64,000 nucleotides of DNA from assembly GCA_013202295.1 (NCBI GenBank), contig JABMRT010000038.1, forward strand, positions 62,001 through 126,000, read 5' to 3'. The DNA comes from Candidatus Zhuqueibacterota bacterium (GTDB lineage: Bacteria; Zhuqueibacterota; QNDG01; JABMRT01). The notes beneath the pieces are model-generated. The model saw only the letters and a list, made by a program, of their open reading frames with translations, had not been told where the DNA came from and did no database searches. Position numbers and translations under genes: made by a program. Positions 9,345 through 18,684 of this stretch are shown piece after piece (the first letter of the stretch is position 1; every line of letters starts with the position of its first letter).

Positions 9345-12065
9345 ATGTCAGATTCGACTCCAAAACGTCTCTTTCTCCTCGACGGTACTGCTCTTGCATA
9401 CCGGTCATACTTTGCCTTTATTCGCAATCCTCTGATCAATTCCAAGGGCATTAATACGAGCGGCGTGTACGGTTTCGCGACCACGCTCACGCGAATTCTC
9501 AAGGATGAGAAACCGGATTATTTCGGTTGCGTGTTTGACACCAGGGCACCCACGTTTCGTCATAAAATGTACATTCCGTATAAAGCAACGCGCGATAAAA
9601 TGCCGGATGAAATGGCGGACCAATTTCCTGCCATCCGAAACTTGGTTGAGACTTTTCAGATACCGATTCTTGAGAAAGAAGGATTTGAAGCAGACGATGT
9701 GATGGCCACCCTTGCCAAGCAGGCCGAATCCCAGGGACTGGAAACCTATCTCATGACCAGTGATAAGGATTTGATGCAGCTGGTTTCCGATCGCGTAAAG
9801 ATGTACAGTTTCGGAAAACCCTCGGAAGGGCCGACTATTGTGGATTCAGCTCGCGTGGAAGAGAAAATGGGTGTGCCGCCCTCCAAGATTATCGACTTGC
9901 TCGGATTGATGGGAGACAGTTCGGACAATATTCCAGGCGTGGCCGGAGTGGGCCCAAAAACGGCAGTCCAGCTTCTCAATCAATTCGACAGCCTGGAAGC
10001 CGTTCTCGATGGCTCCGATCAGATTGAGCGGAAAAGTCTGCGCGAGAAGATTGAGGCGTCCCGAGAGCAGGCCCTGCTGTCCAAAGAACTGGTTATCCTG
10101 AAGACGGATGTGGAACTGGATATCCAACTTGAAGATTTGCAGGTTCAGCCTCCTGATCAGGAGGTATTGATCGCTCTGTTTCAGGATCTCGAATTTACAC
10201 GGCTCCTTTCCCAAGTATCGGAAATCAGCGGGACACCTGTACAGGATTCCTCGAAACGGGATTATTGCACGGTAGATACTCCGGAAGCCCTGAATTCCCT
10301 CCTGCAATCTCTTCGAAATTCTAAAATGTTTGCGGTCGATCTTGAGACCACCTCCCTTTCTCCGATAGACGCCGAGATTGTCGGTCTGTCATTTTCCTGG
10401 GAATCCGAACAGGCGGCTTATGTGCCTTTGATTGCATTTCAGCAGCAAGGTGATTTGTTTTATTCCGTGCTTGATACACTGAAACCCATCCTTGAAAATT
10501 CGTCTATTCGCAAATGCGGGCAGAACATCAAATATGATATGCTTGTGTTGAAGCATCATGGCATCCTCCTTCACGGCGTGGACTTCGATACCATGGTGGC
10601 GGCGTATCTGGTCAATCCTTCCTCAAGGCAGTACAACCTTGACGCGCTGGCGCTGGAGTATCTCAATCTCCAAAAAATCAAAACCAAAGATCTGATCGGT
10701 TCCGGATCAAAGCAATTGACCATGGATCAGGTCGAAGTAGAAAAAGTGGCGGAGTACGCCTGTGAAGACGCGGAGGTCGCTTTCAGGCTTCGTGAGATTC
10801 TCGAACCCAAGTTGAAAGAATCTGAAACGGATGAGCTATTCCGTACTGTAGAAATGCCGCTTGTCCCGGTACTCATGGAAATGGAGGAGAATGGGGTGGC
10901 CTTGGATCGGGATCTGCTGGGTGAGATGTCCAAAGACATGGAAGGTCAGCTTGAGACCCTGAAGAAAGAGATTTATGAAATCGCTGGGGAGGAGTTTAAC
11001 ATCAATTCCACCCAGCAGCTTGGCGTCATCCTGTTCGAGAAATTGAAAGTGCATGAGTTATTGGGCGGACGCAAACCACGCCGTACCAAGACCGGATATT
11101 CCACAGATGTGCGTGTGCTGGAAAGTCTTGCCTCGCATCCGCTTCCTAAACGTATGCTGGATTATCGTCAGCTTACCAAACTGAAATCCACCTATATTGA
11201 CGCTTTGCCCAAATTGATTCATCCAAAAACCGGACGGGTGCACGCCTCGTTCAATCAAACTGTTGCAGCCACAGGACGGCTCTCATCCAGTAATCCGAAC
11301 CTTCAGAACATCCCGATCCGTACCGAACTGGGACGCGAAATTCGTAAGGCATTTATTGCGGGATCCAAAAACGGAAAAATCCTCTCGGCCGATTACAGTC
11401 AGATTGAGCTGCGGCTTATGGCGCATTTATCCGGGGATGAGACTCTGGTTGAATCTTTCCGAAATGGCGAGGATGTGCATCGACGCACGGCGGCTGAGAT
11501 CTTTGATAAATCTCAGGATGAAGTCACTGATGATGATCGGCGTCAGGCCAAGACGATCAATTTCGGGATTATGTACGGCATGGGCGCGTACGGATTGGCG
11601 TCCCGGTTGAGTATTTCCGTGGAATCAGCGCAGAGTTTTATCGGCGCCTATTTCGCACAATATCCCAAGGTGAATGAGTTCATCGCCCGGACGATCAGTG
11701 AGGCGCACACAAAAGGTTATGTGACCACACTGCTAAATCGTCGGAGATACTTGCCGGAATTGGTCAGCCAGAACAAAAACATTCGTGATTTTGGGGAACG
11801 CACCTCAGTGAATACCCCGATCCAGGGGACGGCCGCAGACATGATCAAGATCGCGATGATCCGGATCTCGGATCGGTTGCAATCCGAATCCTGGCAGTCA
11901 AAAATGATTCTGCAGATCCATGATGAGCTGGTGTTTGATGTGGTTGAAGGGGAGACGGAAAAACTTACTGAGATGGTCCGCTCTGAAATGGAAGGGGCGA
12001 TTGAGTTGTCCGTCCCGGTAATCGTGGATGTGGGTGTGGGGGAGAACTGGTTTGAGGCACATTAG
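9345..12065 (+). CDS. polA: DNA polymerase I
   Basis: The 906-aa protein has all three domains. The N-terminal 5'-3' exonuclease/FEN domain includes EGFEADDVMATLA and GVGPKTA. The 3'-5' exonuclease has its DxE motif intact (AVDLETTSLSP near residue 330), so proofreading is likely active. The polymerase domain carries motif A SADYSQIELR, the O-helix RRQAKTINFGIMYG and motif C QIHDELVFDV. It replaces primers and fills repair gaps. It starts 9 bp after the transglycosylase gene and ends at a structured repeat. Confidence 0.98.
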   Translation: MSDSTPKRLFLLDGTALAYRSYFAFIRNPLINSKGINTSGVYGFATTLTRILKDEKPDYFGCVFDTRAPTFRHKMYIPYKATRDKMPDEMADQFPAIRNLVETFQIPILEKEGFEADDVMATLAKQAESQGLETYLMTSDKDLMQLVSDRVKMYSFGKPSEGPTIVDSARVEEKMGVPPSKIIDLLGLMGDSSDNIPGVAGVGPKTAVQLLNQFDSLEAVLDGSDQIERKSLREKIEASREQALLSKELVILKTDVELDIQLEDLQVQPPDQEVLIALFQDLEFTRLLSQVSEISGTPVQDSSKRDYCTVDTPEALNSLLQSLRNSKMFAVDLETTSLSPIDAEIVGLSFSWESEQAAYVPLIAFQQQGDLFYSVLDTLKPILENSSIRKCGQNIKYDMLVLKHHGILLHGVDFDTMVAAYLVNPSSRQYNLDALALEYLNLQKIKTKDLIGSGSKQLTMDQVEVEKVAEYACEDAEVAFRLREILEPKLKESETDELFRTVEMPLVPVLMEMEENGVALDRDLLGEMSKDMEGQLETLKKEIYEIAGEEFNINSTQQLGVILFEKLKVHELLGGRKPRRTKTGYSTDVRVLESLASHPLPKRMLDYRQLTKLKSTYIDALPKLIHPKTGRVHASFNQTVAATGRLSSSNPNLQNIPIRTELGREIRKAFIAGSKNGKILSADYSQIELRLMAHLSGDETLVESFRNGEDVHRRTAAEIFDKSQDEVTDDDRRQAKTINFGIMYGMGAYGLASRLSISVESAQSFIGAYFAQYPKVNEFIARTISEAHTKGYVTTLLNRRRYLPELVSQNKNIRDFGERTSVNTPIQGTAADMIKIAMIRISDRLQSESWQSKMILQIHDELVFDVVEGETEKLTEMVRSEMEGAIELSVPVIVDVGVGENWFEAH

Positions 12066-12068
12066 AAA

Positions 12069-12137
12069 CCCCCTCCTCGGCTGAGGGGATAATAACCCCC
12101 ACCTCAGCTGGCGCTGAGGATCCCCCTTAACAGGGAG
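12069..12137 (+). repeat. Structured palindromic repeat, copy 4
   Basis: CCCCCTCCTCGG/CTGAGGGG is followed by CCCCC, a perfect hairpin CCTCAGC-TGGC-GCTGAGG (12102-12119), then CCCCCTTAACAGGG and GACAAAT. The second half has the same layout as copies 1 and 3, and the first half looks like a truncated extra copy. It lies between the polA stop and the tRNA-Leu terminator. Confidence 0.65.
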
Positions 12138-12140
12138 ACA

Positions 12141-12169
12141 AATAAAAAAGCCATCCAAATCTGGATGGC
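12141..12169 (-). terminator. Rho-independent terminator of tRNA-Leu
   Basis: Read on the minus strand it is GCCATCC-AGATTT-GGATGGC (12169-12150) followed by a T-rich run at 12149-12141. A 7-bp GC-rich stem plus a U-tract directly after the tRNA 3' end is a textbook intrinsic terminator. Confidence 0.85.
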
Positions 12170-12174
12170 TTGAG

Positions 12175-12258
12175 TGCCGAAGGTGGGACTCGAACCCACA
12201 TGAGCTTGCGCTCACACGGCCCTGAACCGTGCGCGTCTACCAGTTTCACCACTTCGGC
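12175..12258 (-). tRNA. tRNA-Leu (anticodon CAG)
   Basis: The 84-nt gene folds into a class II tRNA with acceptor stem GCCGAAG/CTTCGGC and discriminator A. The anticodon loop TTCAGGG sits on the stem CACGG/CCGTG, giving anticodon CAG (reads CUG). The variable arm TGAGCGCAAGCTCA is long, as expected for Leu, and the T-loop is GGTTCGAGTCC. CCA is not encoded; the three bases after the discriminator are CTC. It is flanked by a good promoter and terminator, so it is a monocistronic unit antisense to its neighbours. Confidence 0.96.
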
Positions 12259-12268
12259 AACGGAAAAT

Positions 12269-12297
12269 AATTTAGTTCATGGACATGTAAAAGTCAA
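12269..12297 (-). promoter_or_regulatory. Promoter of tRNA-Leu
   Basis: On the minus strand TTGACT (12297-12292), exactly 17 bp, and TAAATT (12274-12269) lie just upstream of the tRNA. The inferred start would be only a few bases before the mature 5' end, giving a very short leader. Confidence 0.75.
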
Positions 12298-12373
12298 GCA
12301 TGAAGTTGTCACTTTGAATGAATTTGTGAACATCTGAAATGTCATAGATAGCAACCAATTTGGGAAATGAAAA

Positions 12374-14173
12374 ATGAATCATATTTATAAAATATTCTTT
12401 ATCCTGTTGACTCTGACAAGCGCTGCTTATGCACACAATTATTGGGCAGATGATGCCTTGGTGACGTCTCATCGACTTCCTTTGCCTCCCAGTGGAACTG
12501 AAATCAAATACATCGATCTCGATGAAGATGGGGATCCGGATGTGCTTCGGTCCATGACCATCCACAATACGCCTGTTCAATGGATTGACGACGATGACGA
12601 TATGCAGGCAGATGATCTGGAAGGAGATACAGATAATGATTGTCTCATGATCGACCGGGATAAGGATGGGAGGTATGGGCATGAATTCGATCTTATCATC
12701 GACTGGAATGATGAAGATGGCGATGGCAACGCAGACATGCAGGTGGTCGTGGATAATCCCCGCCTGAAAGTGGTGAAGGGTGAGGGATGGGGCAATGGTT
12801 TTTGGGGCAAGGGCAATTACATGTGGGTCATCGACTTGGATCAGGACAATATTTTCAATTACATCAACTGGAAAACTTTCCACCTTGAATGCTGGGACCA
12901 TTCCGGGCAGTCCCGATTTTTTGAGGATTATCAGGGGCAGTCCCTGTTTATTAAAATCCACGCACCCACTTTCGCCATGGATGATGTCCGATACAGCTGG
13001 GAAAATCCCTTTCTCTTTTATGATGAAGATGAAGACGGGCTGTCGGAGATGGCGATCCGGTTTATAGATACGCCCATCATTGATGATACGATCCTGGAAA
13101 TGCCAGAAGAGGGTCAAACCGCCAATCTGCCACGCGGTGTGAATCCTTCGAAAAAAATTAATTGGGTTTCCATTGGATTGGATCTGGACAATGACAGCAG
13201 CCCGGCCAATGAATTCGATTTTGACATGAGTCTGCGCTATTCAGGGCCAGGATTTCCATACGAAGATCAAATACACACCTTCAAGAGTATGCGCGGATTG
13301 CCGGAAGCGGATCAGTATTTTTATGATCCCCGCTGGCGGCAGGTGACAGAGCTGATTTATCCCGATCATGAAGCAGCATGGGATCTCATTCATCAAAAGG
13401 GCGAGTGGGATCAGGTCTGGTTTGTGTATGATGAGGATGATGACTGCCACCGATGGGAACGGGTCGAGTTTTATGATCCCAAGAATCCCTTCAAAATCGG
13501 CGCACATAAAGGTGGATTGGACAATAATCCTCAAGCCGACTGCAGTGGCGACCGGGGTGAATGGGACACGGATAATTCCGGTCATGGCAAGTTGTATATC
13601 GGATTCGACGGCAGGCTTCACCTTTATGGTGCGGAGTGGGGCGCATGGCGCATTGATCAGGATGCACATTATTATCAGGGATGGCAAGGTTGGCGCAATG
13701 GCCAGGAAACAGACAGTGAACCGGATCGGTTTGCTACAATCCTGTACGAGGATACAAACGAGAATGGATTTCTCGATCAGGTCGAGTATGATTTGAATGG
13801 CGATCACAAGGTCGAGCTCAGCATCCAATTCGAATCACTCGGAATCGAGGATGTGTATGCACTGAGCGATCCCTCAGACATGTCCTATCCAGATTTTTTA
13901 AAACTGCATGAACGCAGTGTCCAATGCATCGAAAACCGAACAGACAAGATTATCCAGGTCGCAAATAAAGCCGGGATGAATCTCAACTGGTATGCCGAGC
14001 AACAGCAGCAGCGTTCTATCCGGGAAACATATCATCTCGGATTCTGGTTGACATTCTACACATACATGGATTTAAGGGATATGGCACAGAGAAGGCAAGA
14101 TCCTGAAATGCTCAAGCAAATTGACAAAGCTTATTATTTGGGTGACTGGGAGCCTGTTCTTAGATTGTTTTAG
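12374..14173 (+). CDS. Secreted Asp-rich protein with calcium-loop-like repeats, function unknown
   Basis: The 599-aa protein has a clear signal peptide (residues 1-20, ending AYAHN). Its first 460 residues contain about eight Asp-rich loops spaced irregularly, such as [53 protein letters not shown] and DTNENGFLD. These resemble the DxDxDG calcium loops of dockerin and thrombospondin type-3 repeats. The last 130 residues are free of them and look helical. No catalytic motif is recognised. It stands alone between tRNA-Leu and smpB, probably exported to the periplasm or surface. Confidence 0.7.
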   Translation: MNHIYKIFFILLTLTSAAYAHNYWADDALVTSHRLPLPPSGTEIKYIDLDEDGDPDVLRSMTIHNTPVQWIDDDDDMQADDLEGDTDNDCLMIDRDKDGRYGHEFDLIIDWNDEDGDGNADMQVVVDNPRLKVVKGEGWGNGFWGKGNYMWVIDLDQDNIFNYINWKTFHLECWDHSGQSRFFEDYQGQSLFIKIHAPTFAMDDVRYSWENPFLFYDEDEDGLSEMAIRFIDTPIIDDTILEMPEEGQTANLPRGVNPSKKINWVSIGLDLDNDSSPANEFDFDMSLRYSGPGFPYEDQIHTFKSMRGLPEADQYFYDPRWRQVTELIYPDHEAAWDLIHQKGEWDQVWFVYDEDDDCHRWERVEFYDPKNPFKIGAHKGGLDNNPQADCSGDRGEWDTDNSGHGKLYIGFDGRLHLYGAEWGAWRIDQDAHYYQGWQGWRNGQETDSEPDRFATILYEDTNENGFLDQVEYDLNGDHKVELSIQFESLGIEDVYALSDPSDMSYPDFLKLHERSVQCIENRTDKIIQVANKAGMNLNWYAEQQQQRSIRETYHLGFWLTFYTYMDLRDMAQRRQDPEMLKQIDKAYYLGDWEPVLRLF

Positions 14174-14202
14174 AGGAAACATCCCGATGCTGGAGATTTA
14201 AT

Positions 14203-14658
14203 TTGTCCATTAAAATTGTTGCACAAAATAAAAAAGCCCGATATGAATACCACATTTTAGAGACGTGGGAGGCCGGTCTGGTGTTACAGGGCACAGAGGT
14301 TAAATCGCTGCGCGCGGGCAAGGCGAATTTAAAAGACAGCTATGCGCGTTTGTATAATGGCGAGGTATTCCTGCACAATTGCCATATCAGCCCTTATGAA
14401 AAAGGGACGCATTCCAATCATGATCCGGAGCGTGTGCGGAAACTTTTACTCAATAAGCGAGAGATTCACAAACTCATGGGAAGTGTGGAAGAAAAGGGAT
14501 TGACGCTGGTAGCTATGAAACTCTATTTCAAGAATGGCAGAGCCAAGATTGAAATCGGACTGGCCCGCGGCAAGAAACTCCATGATAAACGTGAGGATAT
14601 CGCCAAGCGCGATGCGAAACGCGAAATGGACCGGATTACCAAAAGAGGGAGAGAGTAA
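14203..14658 (+). CDS. smpB: SsrA-binding protein SmpB
   Basis: The 151-aa protein is the tmRNA partner in ribosome rescue. It begins with [16 protein letters not shown], includes [13 protein letters not shown] and ends with the Lys/Arg-rich tail [15 protein letters not shown]. The start is TTG at 14203, supported by GGAG about 8 bp upstream and by the family N terminus. No ssrA gene is seen beside it. tyrS follows 9 bp later and is probably co-transcribed. Confidence 0.96.
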   Translation: MSIKIVAQNKKARYEYHILETWEAGLVLQGTEVKSLRAGKANLKDSYARLYNGEVFLHNCHISPYEKGTHSNHDPERVRKLLLNKREIHKLMGSVEEKGLTLVAMKLYFKNGRAKIEIGLARGKKLHDKREDIAKRDAKREMDRITKRGRE

Positions 14659-14667
14659 GGAGACCCA

Positions 14668-15939
14668 ATGCAAGACAATGTATATCATATTCTGAAAGAA
14701 CGTGGATTTTTATATCAAACTACAGACGATGAAGCTCTTCAAAACATACTGGGAAAAACAAAGGTCACCTGTTATATCGGATTTGACGCGACTGCCAACA
14801 GTTTGCATATCGGCAGCCTTGTGCCCATCATGGCGCTGGTGCACATGCAGCGGGTCGGACATCAGCCCATCGCCCTGCTCGGTGGAGGTACGACCATGGT
14901 GGGTGATCCCTCAGGCAGGACAGAGCTGCGCCAGATGCTGACCCTTGAGAAGATCAAGGAGTTTGGAGAAGGCATTAAATCCCAGTTCGCACGGTATATC
15001 TCCTTTGAGTCCGACAAGGCTCTCATGCTGAATAATGTGGATTGGCTCGTGCCATTGAATTATATTGAATTCCTCCGGGATGTGGGTGTGCATTTCTCCA
15101 TCAACCGGATGTTGACGGCTGAAAGCGTGAAGCAACGTCTTGAGGCCGGATTGTCTTTTATTGAATTTAATTATATGCTGCTCCAGGCGTATGATTTTTA
15201 TGTATTGGCGCGGGACTATGATTGCCTGATCCAAATGGGCGGACAAGATCAATGGGGCAACATCGTGGCCGGATCGGATCTCACGCGGCGCAAGTTGGGT
15301 AAGCAGGTCTATGGCATGACCTTCCCGTTGATCATGACCTCCTCCGGTGAGAAATTCGGCAAGTCAGCCGGTAATGCGATCTGGCTGGATAAAAACAGGA
15401 CCTCCACGTATGATTTCTATCAGTACTTTCGAAATGCTGATGACAAGGACGTGGAAAATTATCTCGGCATTTTTACATTGCTGCCCATGAGTGAAGTCCG
15501 TACATTGGCGATGCAAAGTGTGAACCGGGCCAAGGAGATTCTCGCATTTGAAGTGACTAAACTGGCGCACGGCAAGGATGAGGCCGTAGCCGCGTTTATC
15601 GCATCCGCACGGCAGTTTGGTGAAGCCGATCCGGATCGTGAGATTAAAACCACCTCCGAAATCATGGATATTCAACTGGATCTGGTCTCCACATTACCTA
15701 CAGTTGAATTGTCCAAATCAGAATTAGATCAGGGATTCTGGGTGGTCAAACTGTTTGGGGACAGCGGTTTGTGCGCGTCCAATGGAGAGGCAAGGCGGTT
15801 GATCAAGCAGGGCGGCGGAACAATCAATGATGTGAAGGTCATGGATTTGGATTTGAAAGTGACATCTGATTTACTCAAGGATGGGGCACTTGTTCTCCGG
15901 GCAGGGAAGAAGCGGTATAAGCGAATCATCTTTAAATAA
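14668..15939 (+). CDS. tyrS: Tyrosine--tRNA ligase
   Basis: The 423-aa class I synthetase has the HIGH-type motif LHIGSL near residue 48 and the KMSKS-type motif KFGKS near 233. QMGGQDQWGNI, a TyrS hallmark, lies near residue 190. A C-terminal S4-like RNA-binding domain (ARRLIKQGGGTINDVKV) completes the bacterial TyrS architecture. AAGGAG precedes the ATG. No T-box leader is present; the gene is only 9 bp from smpB. Confidence 0.97.
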   Translation: MQDNVYHILKERGFLYQTTDDEALQNILGKTKVTCYIGFDATANSLHIGSLVPIMALVHMQRVGHQPIALLGGGTTMVGDPSGRTELRQMLTLEKIKEFGEGIKSQFARYISFESDKALMLNNVDWLVPLNYIEFLRDVGVHFSINRMLTAESVKQRLEAGLSFIEFNYMLLQAYDFYVLARDYDCLIQMGGQDQWGNIVAGSDLTRRKLGKQVYGMTFPLIMTSSGEKFGKSAGNAIWLDKNRTSTYDFYQYFRNADDKDVENYLGIFTLLPMSEVRTLAMQSVNRAKEILAFEVTKLAHGKDEAVAAFIASARQFGEADPDREIKTTSEIMDIQLDLVSTLPTVELSKSELDQGFWVVKLFGDSGLCASNGEARRLIKQGGGTINDVKVMDLDLKVTSDLLKDGALVLRAGKKRYKRIIFK

Positions 15940-16023
15940 TACTTTCCGGGGAAAGTGTAACGGGGAATGGGGAAAGTTGGAGTCAGAAGACGGGAAAATT
16001 AAGCGGGAATTCTATAATTTATT

Positions 16024-16596
16024 ATGATTGATTTTTTATATCAAATTGATGTGGCATTGTTTAACTTTTTTAACAGGGCGTTTGCGAATCCGGTGTTCGA
16101 TTGGCTGATGCCGCTTGTGACTGAGGGCGATAACTGGCGGATTCCGATTCTCCTGATTGTGCTGGCTTTCCTTATATTTGGCGGCAAGAAGGGGCGGATT
16201 ACGATTCTCCTCCTGATCTTTGTGATCACATTGAGCGATCAGATTTCCAGTTTTGTCGTCAAGCCGCTGTTCAGCCGTGTGCGTCCCTGTTTTGTGCTGG
16301 AGAATGTGCGGCTGCTAATAGATCAATCCAGATCGCCATCGTTTACTTCCTCGCACGCCGCGAATCTGGGTGCTATGGCCATGCTCTTTTCCTGGCGCTA
16401 TCGCAAACAAATGTGGATCCCGATCAGTCTGGCACTGTTCATTAGCTACTCTCGAATTTACGTGGGCGTGCATTATCCCTCCGACATCTTAGGGGGCTGG
16501 ATTGTTGGCATTTTTTGTGCAACTGTGGTACTAATTGTGAGACATGGCATTGAGGTTGGCTGGCGAAAGTGGAGGTCCAGGCAACGGGATAAATAA
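16024..16596 (+). CDS. PAP2 superfamily membrane phosphatase
   Basis: This 190-aa integral membrane protein has several hydrophobic segments and the three PAP2 phosphatase motifs: KPLFSRVRPC (about residue 80), SFTSSHAAN (about 105) and SRIYVGVHYPSDILGG (about 145). The His residues of the second and third motifs are the expected nucleophile and base. Likely substrates are undecaprenyl pyrophosphate or phosphatidic acid derivatives in the inner membrane; the sequence does not decide. The downstream macro-domain gene begins 22 bp later. Confidence 0.9.
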   Translation: MIDFLYQIDVALFNFFNRAFANPVFDWLMPLVTEGDNWRIPILLIVLAFLIFGGKKGRITILLLIFVITLSDQISSFVVKPLFSRVRPCFVLENVRLLIDQSRSPSFTSSHAANLGAMAMLFSWRYRKQMWIPISLALFISYSRIYVGVHYPSDILGGWIVGIFCATVVLIVRHGIEVGWRKWRSRQRDK

Positions 16597-16618
16597 ACGA
16601 TATGGGATTTTATCCTCC

Positions 16619-17170
16619 ATGAAAAAACTGGTTGGACAAACCTGGATTGAACTCATTCAGGGAGACATCACAGAGCTGAACACAGATGCGATTGTGAATG
16701 CAGCCAATTCTGCATTGCAACATGGCGGTGGTGTGGCTGGTGCGATTGTCAAAAAAGGAGGCCAGTCGATTCAAGAGGAAAGCGATCTCTGGGTCAAGGT
16801 CTGGGGTGGTGAGGTAAATGTGGGATCATGCGCGATTACAAGCGCAGGCAATCTGCCTGCACGATATGTGATTCATGCGGTTGGCCCGCGCATGGGTGAG
16901 GGTGATGAGGATGAAAAACTGCAAAAAGCCACACTCAGCAGCCTCAAGATGGCGGACAATCGTAATTTGCATTCCATTACTTTTCCAGCAATTAGCACAG
17001 GTATTTTCGGTTATCCGATAGACCGATGCGCAGAGATCATGCTGTCCACAGTATACAATTTTCTCAAAGAGGATACGAAGTTGAAAAAGATTGTGTTTTG
17101 TCTTTATGATCAAGATGCATTGGACATATTCGAGGAATTCTTCAATAAGCATATAGCTAAATCAGATTAA
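16619..17170 (+). CDS. Macro domain protein (YmdB-like ADP-ribose hydrolase)
   Basis: Starting at ATG 16619 the protein is 183 aa, the usual size for stand-alone macro domains. An upstream in-frame ATG at 16544 lies inside the PAP2 gene and is rejected. The ADP-ribose-binding signature QGDITELNTDAIVNAANS is followed by the Gly-rich GGGVAGAI and by STGIFGYP. Members hydrolyse O-acetyl-ADP-ribose or remove ADP-ribose from proteins or nucleic acids. It follows the PAP2 gene closely, but no functional link is evident. Confidence 0.9.
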   Translation: MKKLVGQTWIELIQGDITELNTDAIVNAANSALQHGGGVAGAIVKKGGQSIQEESDLWVKVWGGEVNVGSCAITSAGNLPARYVIHAVGPRMGEGDEDEKLQKATLSSLKMADNRNLHSITFPAISTGIFGYPIDRCAEIMLSTVYNFLKEDTKLKKIVFCLYDQDALDIFEEFFNKHIAKSD

Positions 17171-17326
17171 CGCACTATTTTTCGCACAACTCTCATTAAT
17201 ATAGATGAAATATGTTTTCGGTTGGATATTGACCCGTTTGGCCGAGAATTGGTCATTAATAATTCGCGGGGTCCAGCAACCCACCAGTTTGAAATATCGG
17301 GGAGATTTGAAAAAAAGGAGGTCCCC

Positions 17327-17815
17327 ATGGATTATAGAAACCACCTTATCCAGTCCCTCTCATTAAATATGGACATACTCAGACGATTTGTTTCACAGAT
17401 TCCTGAAATAAAATTACACTTACGTCGCGGTGAAAGATTCTGGACGATCTATGAGCATGTGCATCATCTGGCATTGGTGCAACCCATGCTGTTCCGTCGG
17501 ATCCGCCAGTTTGTTAAGGAGGAGCATCCAGTCATTCATGCATTTACACCGAACCCTGAAGAAGACAAGAAACAGGATGCACATCTTAAACCGGTCCATG
17601 AATTGCTGGAGTCATTTGCATCCTGGCGGGAAAAACAGGTTGATTTGATTCAATCCTGCAATGAGGATGTGTGGAAGAGGGTTGGAGAGCATCCTGAATA
17701 TGATCAGTATCCCTTCGAGACTTTGATATTGCACATTCTGGCGCATGATGGTTTTCATCTTTATAGGATGGAAGAGTTGTGGCTGGTTAAGGATGGAAGT
17801 CTATCTAAGTTGTAA
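17327..17815 (+). CDS. DinB-like four-helix protein
   Basis: ATG 17327 has a perfect AAGGAGGT site 6 bp upstream and gives 162 aa; a longer frame from 17222 has no such signal. The sequence matches the DinB/YfiT-like four-helix bundle: the first His ligand region is WTIYEHVHHLALVQ, and the C-terminal ILHILAHDGFHLYRMEEL supplies the HxxxH metal site. Some relatives are bacillithiol or mycothiol transferases; the substrate here is unknown. It appears monocistronic. Confidence 0.8.
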   Translation: MDYRNHLIQSLSLNMDILRRFVSQIPEIKLHLRRGERFWTIYEHVHHLALVQPMLFRRIRQFVKEEHPVIHAFTPNPEEDKKQDAHLKPVHELLESFASWREKQVDLIQSCNEDVWKRVGEHPEYDQYPFETLILHILAHDGFHLYRMEELWLVKDGSLSKL

Positions 17816-17854
17816 ATAAATCCTAAATACTTAATAAGGTCTGAGAAGTTCAAT

Positions 17855-18547
17855 TTACATTATCCACTTGTTAAGGATGGATGCCATCCATCGGTTGGAT
17901 TCGGCCACATGTTGATCGGTTTGGTTCATCAATACTTCTTCATTCTGTATCCATTTCCCTTCAACAAGCTCAGAACGTCCGTTTTCCACAAGCTCCTTAA
18001 TGGAAGTGGTTGTGGATTCCAGATGGAATTGCAATCCAATAATGTGATTGTTCATGACGAATCCCTGATTTGTGCAGGCTTTGCTTTCGGCAATCCGGAT
18101 GCCATGTTCGGGGATATCAAAGGTATCTCCATGCCAATGAAACGCATTGAATGTTGCAGGCAGATCCTTCAAAAGTGGATTGCTCTGTCCGTCCCCGGAT
18201 AAACTCACAGGATACCAGCCGATTTCCTTGTCCGGATTTTTGTAGACCTTTGCTCCAAGCACACTAGCGAGCAATTGAGCGCCGAGGCAAATCCCCAATA
18301 TTTTCTTCTCAGAAATAATTGCCTTCTCAATGAAGTGTTTTTCATTCTTCAACCAGTGGTGTTCACCTTCATCGTGCACGCCCATGGGTCCACCCATAAT
18401 CACAAGCGCGTCAAAATCCATTTGATTGGGGTAGTTGGGTGCTTGGTAAAGAGGTGTGGTCATTACGGGAAGATTCCTTCCCCTTGCCCAATCGAGAATA
18501 TAGGCGGGAGTTTCAAAGGGAACATGCTGGAGCACATGGAGGCGCAT
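17855..18547 (-). CDS. Class I glutamine amidotransferase-like protein
   Basis: The 230-aa protein has the class I GATase triad: the nucleophile Cys in GICLGAQLLA (about residue 85) and the His/Glu pair in QFHLES (about 173). FHWHGDTFD is typical of the GuaA-like stand-alone group often annotated as GMP synthase-related or gamma-glutamyl hydrolase-like. No synthetase partner is adjacent. Residues GRSELVEGKW near 190 are encoded by a copy of a dispersed repeat (17957-17977), so this stretch may be a recent insertion in a surface loop. AAGGA precedes the start. Confidence 0.88.
   Translation of the reverse strand: MRLHVLQHVPFETPAYILDWARGRNLPVMTTPLYQAPNYPNQMDFDALVIMGGPMGVHDEGEHHWLKNEKHFIEKAIISEKKILGICLGAQLLASVLGAKVYKNPDKEIGWYPVSLSGDGQSNPLLKDLPATFNAFHWHGDTFDIPEHGIRIAESKACTNQGFVMNNHIIGLQFHLESTTTSIKELVENGRSELVEGKWIQNEEVLMNQTDQHVAESNRWMASILNKWIM
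17957..17977. repeat. AAGCTCAG-type element inside the amidotransferase gene
   Basis: Plus-strand CCCTTCAACAAGCTCAGAAC resembles the dispersed bacterial repeat containing TTCGACAAGCTCAGGAC. A related copy lies at 20396-20417. Here it is in frame and encodes RSELVEG on the minus strand. Confidence 0.55.
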
Positions 18548-18626
18548 TTTTTTAATCCTTCTTAGAATAATTTGTAGTACGGAGTTTAACGAGTTTAATG
18601 GAATTTAGTTTCGGATAGTCTGTTGG

Positions 18627-18647
18627 TTAGCGATAAGTGGTGAGGAG
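18627..18647. repeat. Heptanucleotide tract A
   Basis: Three in-phase heptamers TTAGCGA-TAAGTGG-TGAGGAG lie between the amidotransferase gene and the next minus-strand gene. GGTGAGG here can also pair with CCTCACC at 18660-18666. Confidence 0.55.
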
Positions 18648-18684
18648 CACCACTCTGCCCCTCACCTAAAATGCTCCTGTAATT

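Noticed and set aside
12272-13828. Minus-strand frames of 281 and 195 codons under the Asp-rich gene
   Set aside because: Asp-codon-rich coding strands (GAT) produce Ile/Val-rich antisense frames; no start signals or families.
14100-14203. ssrA (tmRNA) gene beside smpB
   Set aside because: No acceptor-like ends or tag-coding open frame near smpB; the region is coding sequence of the secreted protein.
14668-14700. T-box or leader control for tyrS
   Set aside because: The gap from smpB is only 9 bp; there is no room for a leader.
17222-17326. Upstream extension of the DinB-like protein from 17222
   Set aside because: The 35 extra residues have no family match and the AAGGAGGT site lies directly before ATG 17327.
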